In this document: positions 7,124 through 14,848 of the stretch, one piece after another | How the letters are laid out: each line of letters starts with the position of its first letter | How positions within the stretch are numbered: the first letter of the stretch is position 1 | Source: an uncultured Collinsella sp. | GTDB taxonomy: Bacteria > Actinomycetota > Coriobacteriia > Coriobacteriales > Coriobacteriaceae | DNA length: 36,226 bases | Reading direction: 5' to 3' | NCBI GenBank assembly: GCA_900541135.1 | Contig: UQIG01000021.1 | Coordinates: 1 to 36,226, forward strand | Made by a program: the position numbers and the translations under genes | Notes under the pieces: generated by a model | The model's input: only the letters and a program-made list of their open reading frames with translations | The model's database searches: none | What the model was told of the DNA's origin: nothing

Positions 7124-7765
7124 TTACTTGTAGAGGTAGGCGATCGCGACGCCTTGGTGGACTTGGATCTTGGCCGTTTTCCGGACGACATTAGAGATGC
7201 CCGTATCGGCCAAGAGGCCTAGGGGGCTGTGATCTAGCTCCCACTCTAGACCGTGTTCGCTTACCTTGGTGTTGGGAGCGATGGCGATGATGGAGAAGTT
7301 TTTGCTCTCGGCGCCCTCGATGGTCCATGTCTCGTCCTGGTGCAAGATTCTGGCCGTTACTTCGTCTTCTTCGATCCAGACGGGGGCGTCCGCATAGCTT
7401 GCCAGGAGCCCTAGCACAGACAGGGCCATGTCCGGGCGGCCGCCGGTGGCACAGGTTGCTACCACTTCGGCACCCGGCCACCGACGGCGGACCGAATCGA
7501 GCGCCAGTGCCAGATCGGTATAGTCCTTGTAGGGATCGTGGCGCTCCACTTCAAAATCGGAAGCGGCATCGACCAGAGCGCGCCCCTCATCACTAACGGT
7601 GTCGGCGTCGCCCACGTAGACGTCGCAGCTCAGGCCAGCGCCCAACAGAGCGTCCAGACCGCGGTCTACGGCTACAATGTGGTCGCACTCCCCTGCCAGG
7701 TGGCAAAGCAACTCGGCGCTCGCCACCACCGGCGAGCCGCAAACCACTAATACTTTACAAGCCAC
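7124..7765 (-). CDS. thiN: Thiamine pyrophosphokinase
   Basis: A 213-residue cytoplasmic enzyme that moves pyrophosphate from ATP to thiamine to form thiamine pyrophosphate. The family motifs are all visible: AVDRGLDALL, VYVGDADTVSDEG (the GDxDS-like metal site), HDPYKDYTDLALAL (KDxTD) and CATGGRPDMAL (GGRxDH-like, with Met for His). The C-terminal substrate-binding half follows normally (WELDHSPLGLLADTGISNVV). The start ATG 7765 is nine bases after the upstream HAD gene stop, so the two are probably one operon. No thiamine-pyrophosphate riboswitch consensus was seen upstream of the pair. The long hairpin lies just beyond its stop. Confidence 0.92.
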   Translation of the reverse strand: MACKVLVVCGSPVVASAELLCHLAGECDHIVAVDRGLDALLGAGLSCDVYVGDADTVSDEGRALVDAASDFEVERHDPYKDYTDLALALDSVRRRWPGAEVVATCATGGRPDMALSVLGLLASYADAPVWIEEDEVTARILHQDETWTIEGAESKNFSIIAIAPNTKVSEHGLEWELDHSPLGLLADTGISNVVRKTAKIQVHQGVAIAYLYK

Positions 7766-7774
7766 GGCCCTCGC

Positions 7775-8464
7775 CTAGCCCTCAAACGAAAGCACACGGG
7801 CCAGGTCCAGGTCCTCATAGCTGTCGATAAAGATATCGCAGTTATCGCAAACCTCGTCCCGCTCCATACGGCCGTGCGGATCATAGATGCCCACGCGTTT
7901 AAAGCCTGCAGTGCCAGAGCTCTTAAGTCCAAAGACGGCATCCTCAAACACCCAGCTGCGATTAAACTTGTGCCCGTGGCGTTCTTCCAGGCGACGCAAC
8001 GCCAGCTCGTACACATCGGGGAACTGCTTGGAGCGTCCCGCCTCGTCCGTCGTGGTAACAAACTCCATGTACGCGTCGAGCCCGGCACCGGCGAGCGCGG
8101 GCTGCACCAGCTCGACCGGCGTGGACGTGGCAACGCACATGGCGATGTCCGCCGCCTTCGCCTGCTCCAAAAATGCCAGGAGCCCCTCGCGCGGCGGCAC
8201 CTTGGAGTACCCATCAATCAAAATCTCGCCCAGCTCGCGATAAACTTCCTCGCCATTCGTGCCAATGCCCCACGTGTCGTGGTAGGCCTGGCACTCGTCC
8301 TCCAGCGAAAGATGTTCAAACTGGGCAAAATCGTCGACCGTTCCATCAATGCCATGACGGCGCAATAACTCGAGCTGCGCATAGCCCCAGACGGGGGTGC
8401 TGTTAACCAACGTGCCATCGCAATCGAAAATAAAAGCAACCTTGGGAGCGGCGGTATGGGACAT
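7775..8464 (-). CDS. HAD-superfamily phosphatase/phosphomutase (beta-phosphoglucomutase-like)
   Basis: A 229-residue HAD subfamily I hydrolase. Motif I is FIFDCDGTLVNSTPVW (nucleophile DxD), motif II is CVATSTP, the motif III Lys lies near GRSKQFPDVY, and motif IV is VFEDAVFGLKSSGTAG. The alpha-helical cap between motif I and II is typical of the phosphoglucomutase/phosphoglycolate branch. The substrate cannot be assigned. An open frame reaches TTG 8485, but ATG 8464 (MSHTAAPK) has AAAGG seven bases upstream and is preferred. It is transcribed with thiN and divergently from glgB, so the operator-like sites at 8487-8574 could affect it; a sugar-phosphate substrate would fit, but this is inference. 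Confidence 0.85.
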   Translation of the reverse strand: MSHTAAPKVAFIFDCDGTLVNSTPVWGYAQLELLRRHGIDGTVDDFAQFEHLSLEDECQAYHDTWGIGTNGEEVYRELGEILIDGYSKVPPREGLLAFLEQAKAADIAMCVATSTPVELVQPALAGAGLDAYMEFVTTTDEAGRSKQFPDVYELALRRLEERHGHKFNRSWVFEDAVFGLKSSGTAGFKRVGIYDPHGRMERDEVCDNCDIFIDSYEDLDLARVLSFEG

Positions 8465-8486
8465 ATACGAACCTTTCGATGTCAAA

Positions 8487-8574
8487 TGGTAAACAACCTG
8501 CTAAAAACGTTTTACCAAACGTAAGCCTATCAGTTTTGAAACCCTAATTGGTAAAACTGTCAAGGGTTTTACCA
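8487..8574. promoter_or_regulatory. Cluster of TGGTAAAAC operator-like sites between HAD gene and glgB
   Basis: Four related words occur: TGGTAAACA (8487), CGTTTTACCAA (8508-8518), TTGGTAAAAC (8548-8557) and GGTTTTACCA (8565-8574). The last two form a 26-base inverted repeat with nine-base arms and an eight-base spacer. TGCTAAAAACGTTTTACCA (8499-8517) is a near-palindrome with central CG, as in LacI-family operators. The same word occurs at 18359 before the GH13-GH77 gene, so a shared MalR-like regulator is inferred. A TTGACA on the minus strand (8563-8558) falls inside the repeat. Confidence 0.6.
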
Positions 8575-8637
8575 CGGCAATTCTGCCAGTGGTATAAACA
8601 TGTCGCTTACCGATTAAACGCCCTCGCAAATCCGCTA

Positions 8638-8667
8638 TTGTCCATAAAACTAACGTACAGGTGTTAT
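8638..8667 (+). promoter_or_regulatory. Possible promoter of the glg operon
   Basis: TTGTCC (8638-8643) and TGTTAT (8662-8667) are separated by 18 bases. Transcription would begin near 8674 and give a leader of about 135 bases. The site lies downstream of the operator cluster. Assigned by eye only. Confidence 0.4.
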
Positions 8668-8684
8668 CGTAGTTTCTGCCGAAA

Positions 8685-8710
8685 GTTCCACCGAGCACGC
8701 GAGGTGGAAC
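8685..8710 (+). promoter_or_regulatory. Leader hairpin upstream of glgB
   Basis: GTTCCACC (8685-8692) pairs perfectly with GGTGGAAC (8703-8710) around a ten-base loop. It falls just after the predicted transcription start and has no U-tract, so a role in mRNA stability or regulation is more likely than termination. Confidence 0.5.
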
Positions 8711-8810
8711 GAATCATAGAACTATCGCCGTCCCTTCGATTCGTGCAGCCTTGGACCTTTCGCATCTAGTCACCAAGGCAACACGCTGCCGCGTCATGAT
8801 GGGATCAAAC

Positions 8811-11066
8811 GTGAGCGATACAAAGCTAAAGCCAGCAACCAAAAAGCCTGCTACCCGCAAAGCCGCCCCGCACGCACCGGAGCTCTCCAAGGACGATGTC
8901 TACCTGTTTGGCATTGGCATGTGGGAGCGCAGCTGGGAAAAGATGGGCGCTCACCCCGACACGCAGAACCGTACGCGCGGCTGGCGCTTTTGCGTTTGGG
9001 CGCCCGATGTAAAAAGCGTCCATGTCATTGGCGAATTTAACGACTGGGATGAGGAAGCCAACCCGCTGGTGCCCATGCATACGAGCGCTATTTGGGAAGG
9101 CTTTATTCCTGGCGCCGAGCAGGGTCAGCTCTATAAGTACCTTATCGAGACCAACGAGGGCGAAAAGCTCTACAAGGCCGATCCGTATGCCTTTAAGGCC
9201 GAGTGCCCTCCGGGTACCGCCAGCGTGCTGTGGACCCTCGATGGCTACCAGTGGAACGACGCCGCATGGCTTAAGCGACGCGCCAGCCACAACCATATGT
9301 CGCAGCCCCTTAACATCTACGAGGTACATATTGGATCGTGGAAGCGCCACGGCGACGCGCCGCAGGGCGAGCCGGACGAGTACGGCAACTACCCCGGTCC
9401 CATGGATCCCTTCCCCGCGCAGCGCGGCGAGTTTTACACCTACGACGACCTGTCGGTGGAGCTCGTGGACTACGTGCGCGACATGGGCTATACGCATATC
9501 GAGGTCATGCCGCTCATGGAGCATCCTTTCGATGGCTCCTGGGGCTACCAGACGACTGGCTACTATGCCGCCACGTCGCGTTACGGCAACCCGCAACAGC
9601 TCATGCACTTTATCGATGCGTGCCACGAGGCGGGCATCGGCGTGATCATGGACTGGGTACCCGGCGGTTTTTGCGCCGACTCCCACGGACTTGCCACCTT
9701 TAACGGCCACATGCTGTTTGAGCACGAAATTCACCCCAACTGGGGCACGCACAAGTTCGACTTCGCCCGCGGTGAGGTCCGATCCTTCCTGGTCTCCAAC
9801 GTGCTGTACTGGCTCGAGAACTTCCACGTGGACGGCATTCGCATGGACGGCGTGTCCAGCATGCTGTACCTCAACTTTGGCATCGACGATCCCGGCCAAA
9901 AGAAGTTCAACAAATACGGCACAGAGGAGGATCTGGACGCCAGCGCGTTTATCCGCCAGGTCAACTGCGCCGTGGAGGCGCACTACCCCGACGTGATGAT
10001 GATGGCCGAGGAGTCCACCGCGTGGCCGCTCGTGACTTATCCGCCGCAGGACGGCGGCCTGGGCTTCCACTACAAGTGGGACATGGGTTGGATGAACGAC
10101 ACCCTGCACTACATGCAGACCGATTTTCCGTGGCGCCCCGGCAACCACGGCCTGCTCACGTTCTCCATCATGTACGCCTTTACCGAGAACTTTATTTGCC
10201 CGCTCAGTCACGACGAGGTCGTGCACGGCAAGTGCTCTCTGATCGGCCGCATGCCGGGCGACTGGTGGCGCCAGTTTGCCGGCCTGCGCACGCTGGCCTT
10301 CTACCAGATGACGCACCCCGGTGCCAAGCTCAACTTTATGGGCAACGAGATCGGCCAGTTTATTGAGTGGCGCTACTACGAGTCCATCCAGTGGTTCTTG
10401 ACCGAGGAGTACGAGACCCACCGTCATCATCAGGCGTTTATCAAGGCGCTCAACCACCTGTACACCGCCGAGCCCGCTCTGTACGAGCGCGGCTACACCG
10501 ACGACGGATTTACCTGGATCGATGCGGACAACTCCAAGCAGTCCATCGTGAGCTTTGTACGTCAGGGCGAGGACGTCGATGACGACCTGGTGATCCTGAT
10601 CAACTTTGATCCGGCGAGCTACGAGAGCTTCCGCGTGGGCGTGCCGCGCGAGGGTGACTGGGAGGTCATCTTTGACTCCGACCGTCCCGAGTTTGGCGGC
10701 AGCGGCTATGCCGGCGAGGAGCCCTACACCTGCTCGAGCGAGCCCTATCCCTGGAACGGGCAGATGGACTCCATCGAGATTAAGGTGCCCGGCCTGGCAG
10801 GTGTGGTGCTTAAGCGCCGCGGTCCCAGCAGCTACAAGCCGCCGGTGGTTGAGGAGCCCAAGAAGGCGACGCGCAAGCGCACGTCTTCGGTGAAGCCCAA
10901 GCCTGCGGCCGCCAAGAAGGCTCCTGCCAAGGCCAAGGCTACGGTCACCAAGGCCAAGACCGCCGCAAAGCCCGCTGCTAAGGCCGCAGCCAAGAAGCCG
11001 GCTGCCAAAAAGGGCGCTACCAAGGCAAAGTCTGCTTCTGTTAAGTCGTCTGCCAAGGATGCGTAA
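8811..11066 (+). CDS. glgB: 1,4-alpha-glucan branching enzyme with histone-like tail
   Basis: Makes alpha-1,6 branches in glycogen. From the GTG at 8811 (GGGA upstream) it has 751 residues; the frame opens at 8751, and ATGs at 8796 or 8799 are alternatives. A CBM48 domain (VWAPDVKSVHVIGEFNDWD) precedes the GH13 barrel. The nucleophile Asp346 (DGIRMDGVSSMLY), acid Glu400 (AEESTAWP) and His467-Asp468 (LSHDEVVHG) are present. Region I reads DWVPGGF where the family has DWVPGHF or DWVPAHF, so Gly286 replaces a normally invariant His. Residues from about 676 to the end are Lys/Ala-rich (KPAAAKKAPAKAKA and similar). A short basic stretch (LKPATKKPATRKAA) also precedes the folded part. First gene of the glycogen operon. 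Confidence 0.93.
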   Translation: MSDTKLKPATKKPATRKAAPHAPELSKDDVYLFGIGMWERSWEKMGAHPDTQNRTRGWRFCVWAPDVKSVHVIGEFNDWDEEANPLVPMHTSAIWEGFIPGAEQGQLYKYLIETNEGEKLYKADPYAFKAECPPGTASVLWTLDGYQWNDAAWLKRRASHNHMSQPLNIYEVHIGSWKRHGDAPQGEPDEYGNYPGPMDPFPAQRGEFYTYDDLSVELVDYVRDMGYTHIEVMPLMEHPFDGSWGYQTTGYYAATSRYGNPQQLMHFIDACHEAGIGVIMDWVPGGFCADSHGLATFNGHMLFEHEIHPNWGTHKFDFARGEVRSFLVSNVLYWLENFHVDGIRMDGVSSMLYLNFGIDDPGQKKFNKYGTEEDLDASAFIRQVNCAVEAHYPDVMMMAEESTAWPLVTYPPQDGGLGFHYKWDMGWMNDTLHYMQTDFPWRPGNHGLLTFSIMYAFTENFICPLSHDEVVHGKCSLIGRMPGDWWRQFAGLRTLAFYQMTHPGAKLNFMGNEIGQFIEWRYYESIQWFLTEEYETHRHHQAFIKALNHLYTAEPALYERGYTDDGFTWIDADNSKQSIVSFVRQGEDVDDDLVILINFDPASYESFRVGVPREGDWEVIFDSDRPEFGGSGYAGEEPYTCSSEPYPWNGQMDSIEIKVPGLAGVVLKRRGPSSYKPPVVEEPKKATRKRTSSVKPKPAAAKKAPAKAKATVTKAKTAAKPAAKAAAKKPAAKKGATKAKSASVKSSAKDA

Positions 11067-11083
11067 CAAAGCCGTTACAGCTG

Positions 11084-11112
11084 TAATTACCCGCCCCGAC
11101 GGGGCGTAGGAT
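11084..11112 (+). promoter_or_regulatory. Possible internal promoter before glgP
   Basis: TAATTA (11084-11089) and TAGGAT (11107-11112) are spaced by 17 bases; the -10 region resembles the loaP TAGGATAC. The spacer contains a tight stem (CGCCCC 11092-11097 with GGGGCG 11101-11106). A 12-base palindrome TTACAGCTGTAA overlaps the -35 side (11075-11086). Confidence 0.35.
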
Positions 11113-11124
11113 ACAAGTCATAAC

Positions 11125-11159
11125 CGTTCCGGGAGAAACATCCCCGGGGGAAAGGAACG
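11125..11159 (+). promoter_or_regulatory. Hairpin that can mask the glgP ribosome-binding site
   Basis: CGTTCC (11125-11130) can pair with GGAACG (11154-11159), which overlaps the Shine-Dalgarno AAAGGA (11151-11156). An inner stem CCGGG (11129-11133) with CCCGG (11143-11147) is an alternative pairing. This could tune GlgP translation; inferred from sequence only. Confidence 0.4.
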
Positions 11160-11160
11160 T

Positions 11161-13587
11161 ATGAATAAGATCTTCGACAACAAGCAGGAGTTTACCGAGC
11201 TCTATCGCGATGCCGTTATGAGCATCAGCGGCAAGAGCGTCGAGGCCGCCAGCGACCTCGACCGCTTTAACGCCCTGGCCAAGCTCGTGGCCGAGAAGGC
11301 ACGCACCGTTGCCACCAAGAGCGACGCCCGCGCCACCGCCGAGGGCAAAAAGCGCGTGTACTACTTCTCGATCGAGTTTTTGATCGGCCGCCTGCTCGAC
11401 AACTACCTGCTCAACTTTGGCGTGCGCGACATGGTCGCCGAGGCGCTCGACGACATGGGCTTCGACCTGTCCGTCATCGAGAACCAGGAGCCCGATCCGG
11501 CTCTGGGCAACGGCGGTCTGGGCCGTCTGGCAGCATGCTTCCTAGATTCCATGGCAGCCGAGGGCATCGCCGGCTACGGCAACGGCATGCGCTACCGCTA
11601 CGGCCTGTTTAAGCAGGAGATCGTCAACGGCAGCCAGGTCGAGGCCACCGACGAGTGGCTCACCCACGGCTATCCCTGGGAGGTTCGCCGTCAGGACAAG
11701 GCCGTGACCATCAAGTTTGGTGGCCACGTGGAGGGCTTTGAGGAGAACGGCCGCACGTTCTACCGCACGGTGGACACGCAGGACATCCTGGCTGTCCCTT
11801 ATGACATCCCCGTGGTGGGCTATGCCGGCGAGACCGTCAACAAGCTGCGTGTCTGGGCCGCCGAGCCGGTCGAGGAGCACTTTGACCTTGAGGCCTTCAA
11901 CCGCGGCGATTACGCCCTGGCCGATGCCGAGCGCGCCGAGGCCGAGGCCATCAGCGCCATCCTCTACCCCAACGACGCCGGCGAGCATGGCCGCCTGCTG
12001 CGCCTGAAGCAGGAATACCTGTTTGTCTCGGCCGGCATCTACAGCCTGCTCGACACCTTTGAGAAGGAGCACGGCGAGAACTGGGAGCTGCTGCCGCAGT
12101 TTGTGGCCATCCACACCAACGACACCCACCCCGCTATGTGCGGCCCCGAGCTCATGCGCATCCTCATCGACGAGAAGAAACTCGAGTGGGATGACGCCTG
12201 GAATATCGTGACGCAGGTCGTGAGCTACACCAACCACACCATCCTGCCCGAGGCTCTGGAGAAGTGGCCCATCGGCACGTTCTCCAAGCTGCTCCCCCGC
12301 GTGTACCAGATCATCGACGAGATCAGCCGTCGTTGGCACGAGTCGTTCGACACCACGCAGGAGGGCTGGCAGGAGCGTCTGCGCCAGACCGCCATTCTGT
12401 GGGACGGCGAGATTCGCATGGCCAACCTGTCCGTGATCTGCAGCCACAGCGTCAACGGCGTGGCCAAGATCCACTCCGACATCATCAAGAACATCGTGCT
12501 CAAGGACTTCTATGCCCTGACGCCCGAGAAGTTCAACAACAAGACCAACGGTATCTCGCACCGTCGCTTCTTTGCCGAGGCCAACCCAACCTACGCCAAG
12601 CTCGTCACCGATGCCATTGGCGATGGCTGGCTCAAGGACGCCTTTGAGCTTGAGAAGCTCAAAGAGTTCCAGAACGACACCGAGTTCCTGAAGGCCGTAG
12701 GTGCCTCCAAGCGCGCCAACAAGGAACGCCTGGCCGCCTACGTTAAGGCCGAGACCGGTCTGGTCATTGACCCCAACACCGTCTTCGATGTTCAGGTTAA
12801 GCGCTTCCATGCCTACAAGCGCCAGCTCATGAACATCATGAAGGTGATGGACATCTACAACCGTCGCATCGCCGATCCCAACTTCCACGTGACGCCGACG
12901 ACCTTCATCTTTAGCGGCAAGGCTGCCTCGAGCTACACCTTCGCTAAGGAGACCATCCGCCTCATTAACTCCGTGGCCGACGTCATCAACAACGACCCGC
13001 GCGTCAACGAGGTCATGAAGGTCTGCTTTATCCCCAACTTCCGCGTGAGCAACGCCCAGCTCATCTACCCCGCCGCCGAGATTTCGGAACAGATCTCCAC
13101 GGCCGGCAAGGAGGCCTCGGGCACGTCCAACATGAAGCTCATGATGAACGGCGCCATTACGCTGGGCACCCTCGACGGCGCCAACATCGAGATCGCCGAC
13201 CTGGCCGGCCGCGAGAACGAGGCCATCTTTGGCCTGACCGCTCCCGAGGTCGAGCAGCTCTGGGCATCCAACAGCTACTTTGCGTGGGATACCCTCAACA
13301 ACGATCGCGAGCGTCTGGGCCGCGTGATGGACGAGCTCAAGGACAACACCTTTGCGGGTCTTTCGGGCAACTTCGAGAGTATCTACAACGAGCTCATGAA
13401 CAACAACGACCCCGACCTGGTCATGGCAGACTTCCGCAGCTACGTGGATGCATGGGAGAAGCTCACGAACAGCTACGGCGACCAGGAGACCTGGAACCGC
13501 AAGGCGCTGCTCAACACCGCCTCCTCCGGCTGGTTCTCAAGCGACCGCACCATTCGCGAGTACCGCGACGAGATCTGGCACGCGTAA
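11161..13587 (+). CDS. glgP: Glycogen/maltodextrin phosphorylase
   Basis: An 808-residue GT35 enzyme that releases glucose-1-phosphate from glucan ends with orthophosphate. The pyridoxal-phosphate lysine is Lys659 in EASGTSNMKLMMNG, followed by GTLDGANIEI. Other signatures are EPDPALGNGGLGRLAACFLDS, IHTNDTHPAMCGPELMR, NGISHRRF and VKRFHAYKRQLMNI. Length is normal for the family and there is no added tail, unlike GlgA and GlgB in the same operon. ATG 11161 has AAAGGA four bases upstream. It follows glgB by 94 bases that hold a possible extra promoter and a ribosome-site hairpin. With the GH13-GH77 protein it would mobilise stored glucan. Confidence 0.96.
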   Translation: MNKIFDNKQEFTELYRDAVMSISGKSVEAASDLDRFNALAKLVAEKARTVATKSDARATAEGKKRVYYFSIEFLIGRLLDNYLLNFGVRDMVAEALDDMGFDLSVIENQEPDPALGNGGLGRLAACFLDSMAAEGIAGYGNGMRYRYGLFKQEIVNGSQVEATDEWLTHGYPWEVRRQDKAVTIKFGGHVEGFEENGRTFYRTVDTQDILAVPYDIPVVGYAGETVNKLRVWAAEPVEEHFDLEAFNRGDYALADAERAEAEAISAILYPNDAGEHGRLLRLKQEYLFVSAGIYSLLDTFEKEHGENWELLPQFVAIHTNDTHPAMCGPELMRILIDEKKLEWDDAWNIVTQVVSYTNHTILPEALEKWPIGTFSKLLPRVYQIIDEISRRWHESFDTTQEGWQERLRQTAILWDGEIRMANLSVICSHSVNGVAKIHSDIIKNIVLKDFYALTPEKFNNKTNGISHRRFFAEANPTYAKLVTDAIGDGWLKDAFELEKLKEFQNDTEFLKAVGASKRANKERLAAYVKAETGLVIDPNTVFDVQVKRFHAYKRQLMNIMKVMDIYNRRIADPNFHVTPTTFIFSGKAASSYTFAKETIRLINSVADVINNDPRVNEVMKVCFIPNFRVSNAQLIYPAAEISEQISTAGKEASGTSNMKLMMNGAITLGTLDGANIEIADLAGRENEAIFGLTAPEVEQLWASNSYFAWDTLNNDRERLGRVMDELKDNTFAGLSGNFESIYNELMNNNDPDLVMADFRSYVDAWEKLTNSYGDQETWNRKALLNTASSGWFSSDRTIREYRDEIWHA

Positions 13588-13605
13588 AGGCGCGCGAGCT
13601 CCCCT

Positions 13606-13655
13606 ATGCCAGCACGGCATTACTCGACGGGCGCGACCGAGCGCCGCGCCCGTCG
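13606..13655 (+). promoter_or_regulatory. Two stem-loops in the glgP-glgC spacer
   Basis: A small stem ATGCC/GGCAT (13606-13620) is followed by a perfect 11-base-arm hairpin, CGACGGGCGCG (13625-13635) with CGCGCCCGTCG (13645-13655). No U-run follows. It may cap or stabilise the upstream message, or attenuate partly, separating expression of glgBP from glgCD. Confidence 0.5.
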
Positions 13656-13695
13656 CTAATGGGTTTAAGAACATCGATGACAGAAGGAGAAATCG

Positions 13696-14844
13696 ATGAG
13701 TAAGAAAGAATGCATCGCGATGCTCCTCGCAGGAGGACAGGGCAGCCGATTGGGGGCACTCACCCAAAAGATCGCTAAGCCGGCGGTTAGCTTTGGTGGC
13801 AAGTTCCGCATTATCGACTTTTCGCTCTCCAACTGCTCCAACTCGGGCATCGACACGGTGGGCGTTCTGACGCAGTACCGTCCCTACCTGCTGCATGCCT
13901 ATGTGGGCTCCGGCGAGGCGTGGGATCTGGACAGCCGCGACGGCGGCGTGTCGATCCTGCCGCCGTACGAGACGCAGACCGGTGGCGCCTGGTATGCGGG
14001 CACGGCCGACGCTATTACGCAGAACCTCGACTACATCAAGGCCAACGACCCCAAGTACGTCCTGATTCTTTCGGGCGACCATCTGTATCGCATGGACTAC
14101 CGCAAGATGCTCAAGACGCACATTGAGAACAACGCCGACCTCACCGTGAGCGTTATGCCCGTGCCGTGGGAAGAGGCCAGCCGCTTTGGCATCCTGACCA
14201 CCGACCCCGAGGACGGCCGCATCACCAAGTTTACCGAGAAGCCCGAGAAGCCCGATTCGAACCTCGCGTCCATGGGCATCTACATCTTCTCGGCCGACGT
14301 GCTGATCGAGGCGCTCGAGGAGGACGCTCTGGACCAGCGCTCGAGCCACGACTTTGGCAAAGACATCATCCCCAAGCTGCTCGGCGAGAATAAGCGCCTG
14401 TACAGCTACGAGTTCCACGGCTTTTGGAAGGACGTCGGCACCATCGCCAGCTTCCACGAGACCTCGATGGACCTGCTGGGCAACAACCCCGAGTTCGATC
14501 TGTTCGACAAGAACTTCCCCATCATGTCCAACATCACCACGCGTCCGCCGCACTACATTGGCCCGGACGGCCGCCTGGACGACTGCCTGGTCTCCAACGG
14601 CTGCAAGATCTACGGCACCGCTCGCCACTCGATCCTTTCGACCGATGTCATCATCGAGGAGCGCGCCGTGGTCGAGGACTCCGTGCTGCTGCCGGGTGCG
14701 CACGTTAAGAGCGGCGCGCACATCTGCCGCGCTATTTTGGGCGAGAACTCCACGGTCGAAGAGGGCGTGAAGCTCGGCTCTGTCGATACCACCAAGGATA
14801 CGGCCGTCGTTGGAAATGACGTCGTTATCGGGAAGGGGGAATGA
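13696..14844 (+). CDS. glgC: Glucose-1-phosphate adenylyltransferase, catalytic subunit
   Basis: A 382-residue ADP-glucose pyrophosphorylase that forms ADP-glucose from ATP and glucose-1-phosphate, the committed step. The N-terminal nucleotidyltransferase domain has the intact loop LLAGGQGSRLGALT, then KPAVSFGGKFRIIDF. GGAWYAGTADAI and LSGDHLYRMDY are family signatures, and VMPVPWEEASRFGIL and TEKPEKPDS complete the sugar site. The C-terminal left-handed beta-helix shows hexapeptide-like repeats (SILSTDVIIEERAVVEDSVL). AGAAGGAGAAATCG precedes the ATG. It is followed after four bases by glgD, with which it probably forms a heterotetramer as in Bacillus and clostridia. Confidence 0.95.
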   Translation: MSKKECIAMLLAGGQGSRLGALTQKIAKPAVSFGGKFRIIDFSLSNCSNSGIDTVGVLTQYRPYLLHAYVGSGEAWDLDSRDGGVSILPPYETQTGGAWYAGTADAITQNLDYIKANDPKYVLILSGDHLYRMDYRKMLKTHIENNADLTVSVMPVPWEEASRFGILTTDPEDGRITKFTEKPEKPDSNLASMGIYIFSADVLIEALEEDALDQRSSHDFGKDIIPKLLGENKRLYSYEFHGFWKDVGTIASFHETSMDLLGNNPEFDLFDKNFPIMSNITTRPPHYIGPDGRLDDCLVSNGCKIYGTARHSILSTDVIIEERAVVEDSVLLPGAHVKSGAHICRAILGENSTVEEGVKLGSVDTTKDTAVVGNDVVIGKGE

Positions 14845-14848
14845 TCCG

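Noticed and set aside
8465..8640. Thiamine-pyrophosphate riboswitch for the thiN operon
   Set aside because: The CTGAGA and ACCTGATCTGG-type conserved boxes are absent. The region is dominated by TGGTAAAAC operator-like words.
8826..11069. A 747-codon open frame antisense to glgB, and similar long antisense frames opposite glgP (11542-12888) and the GH13-GH77 gene (19522-21777)
   Set aside because: High third-position G+C makes stop codons rare on the opposite strand. The products have no recognisable motifs, while the plus-strand frames match known families end to end.
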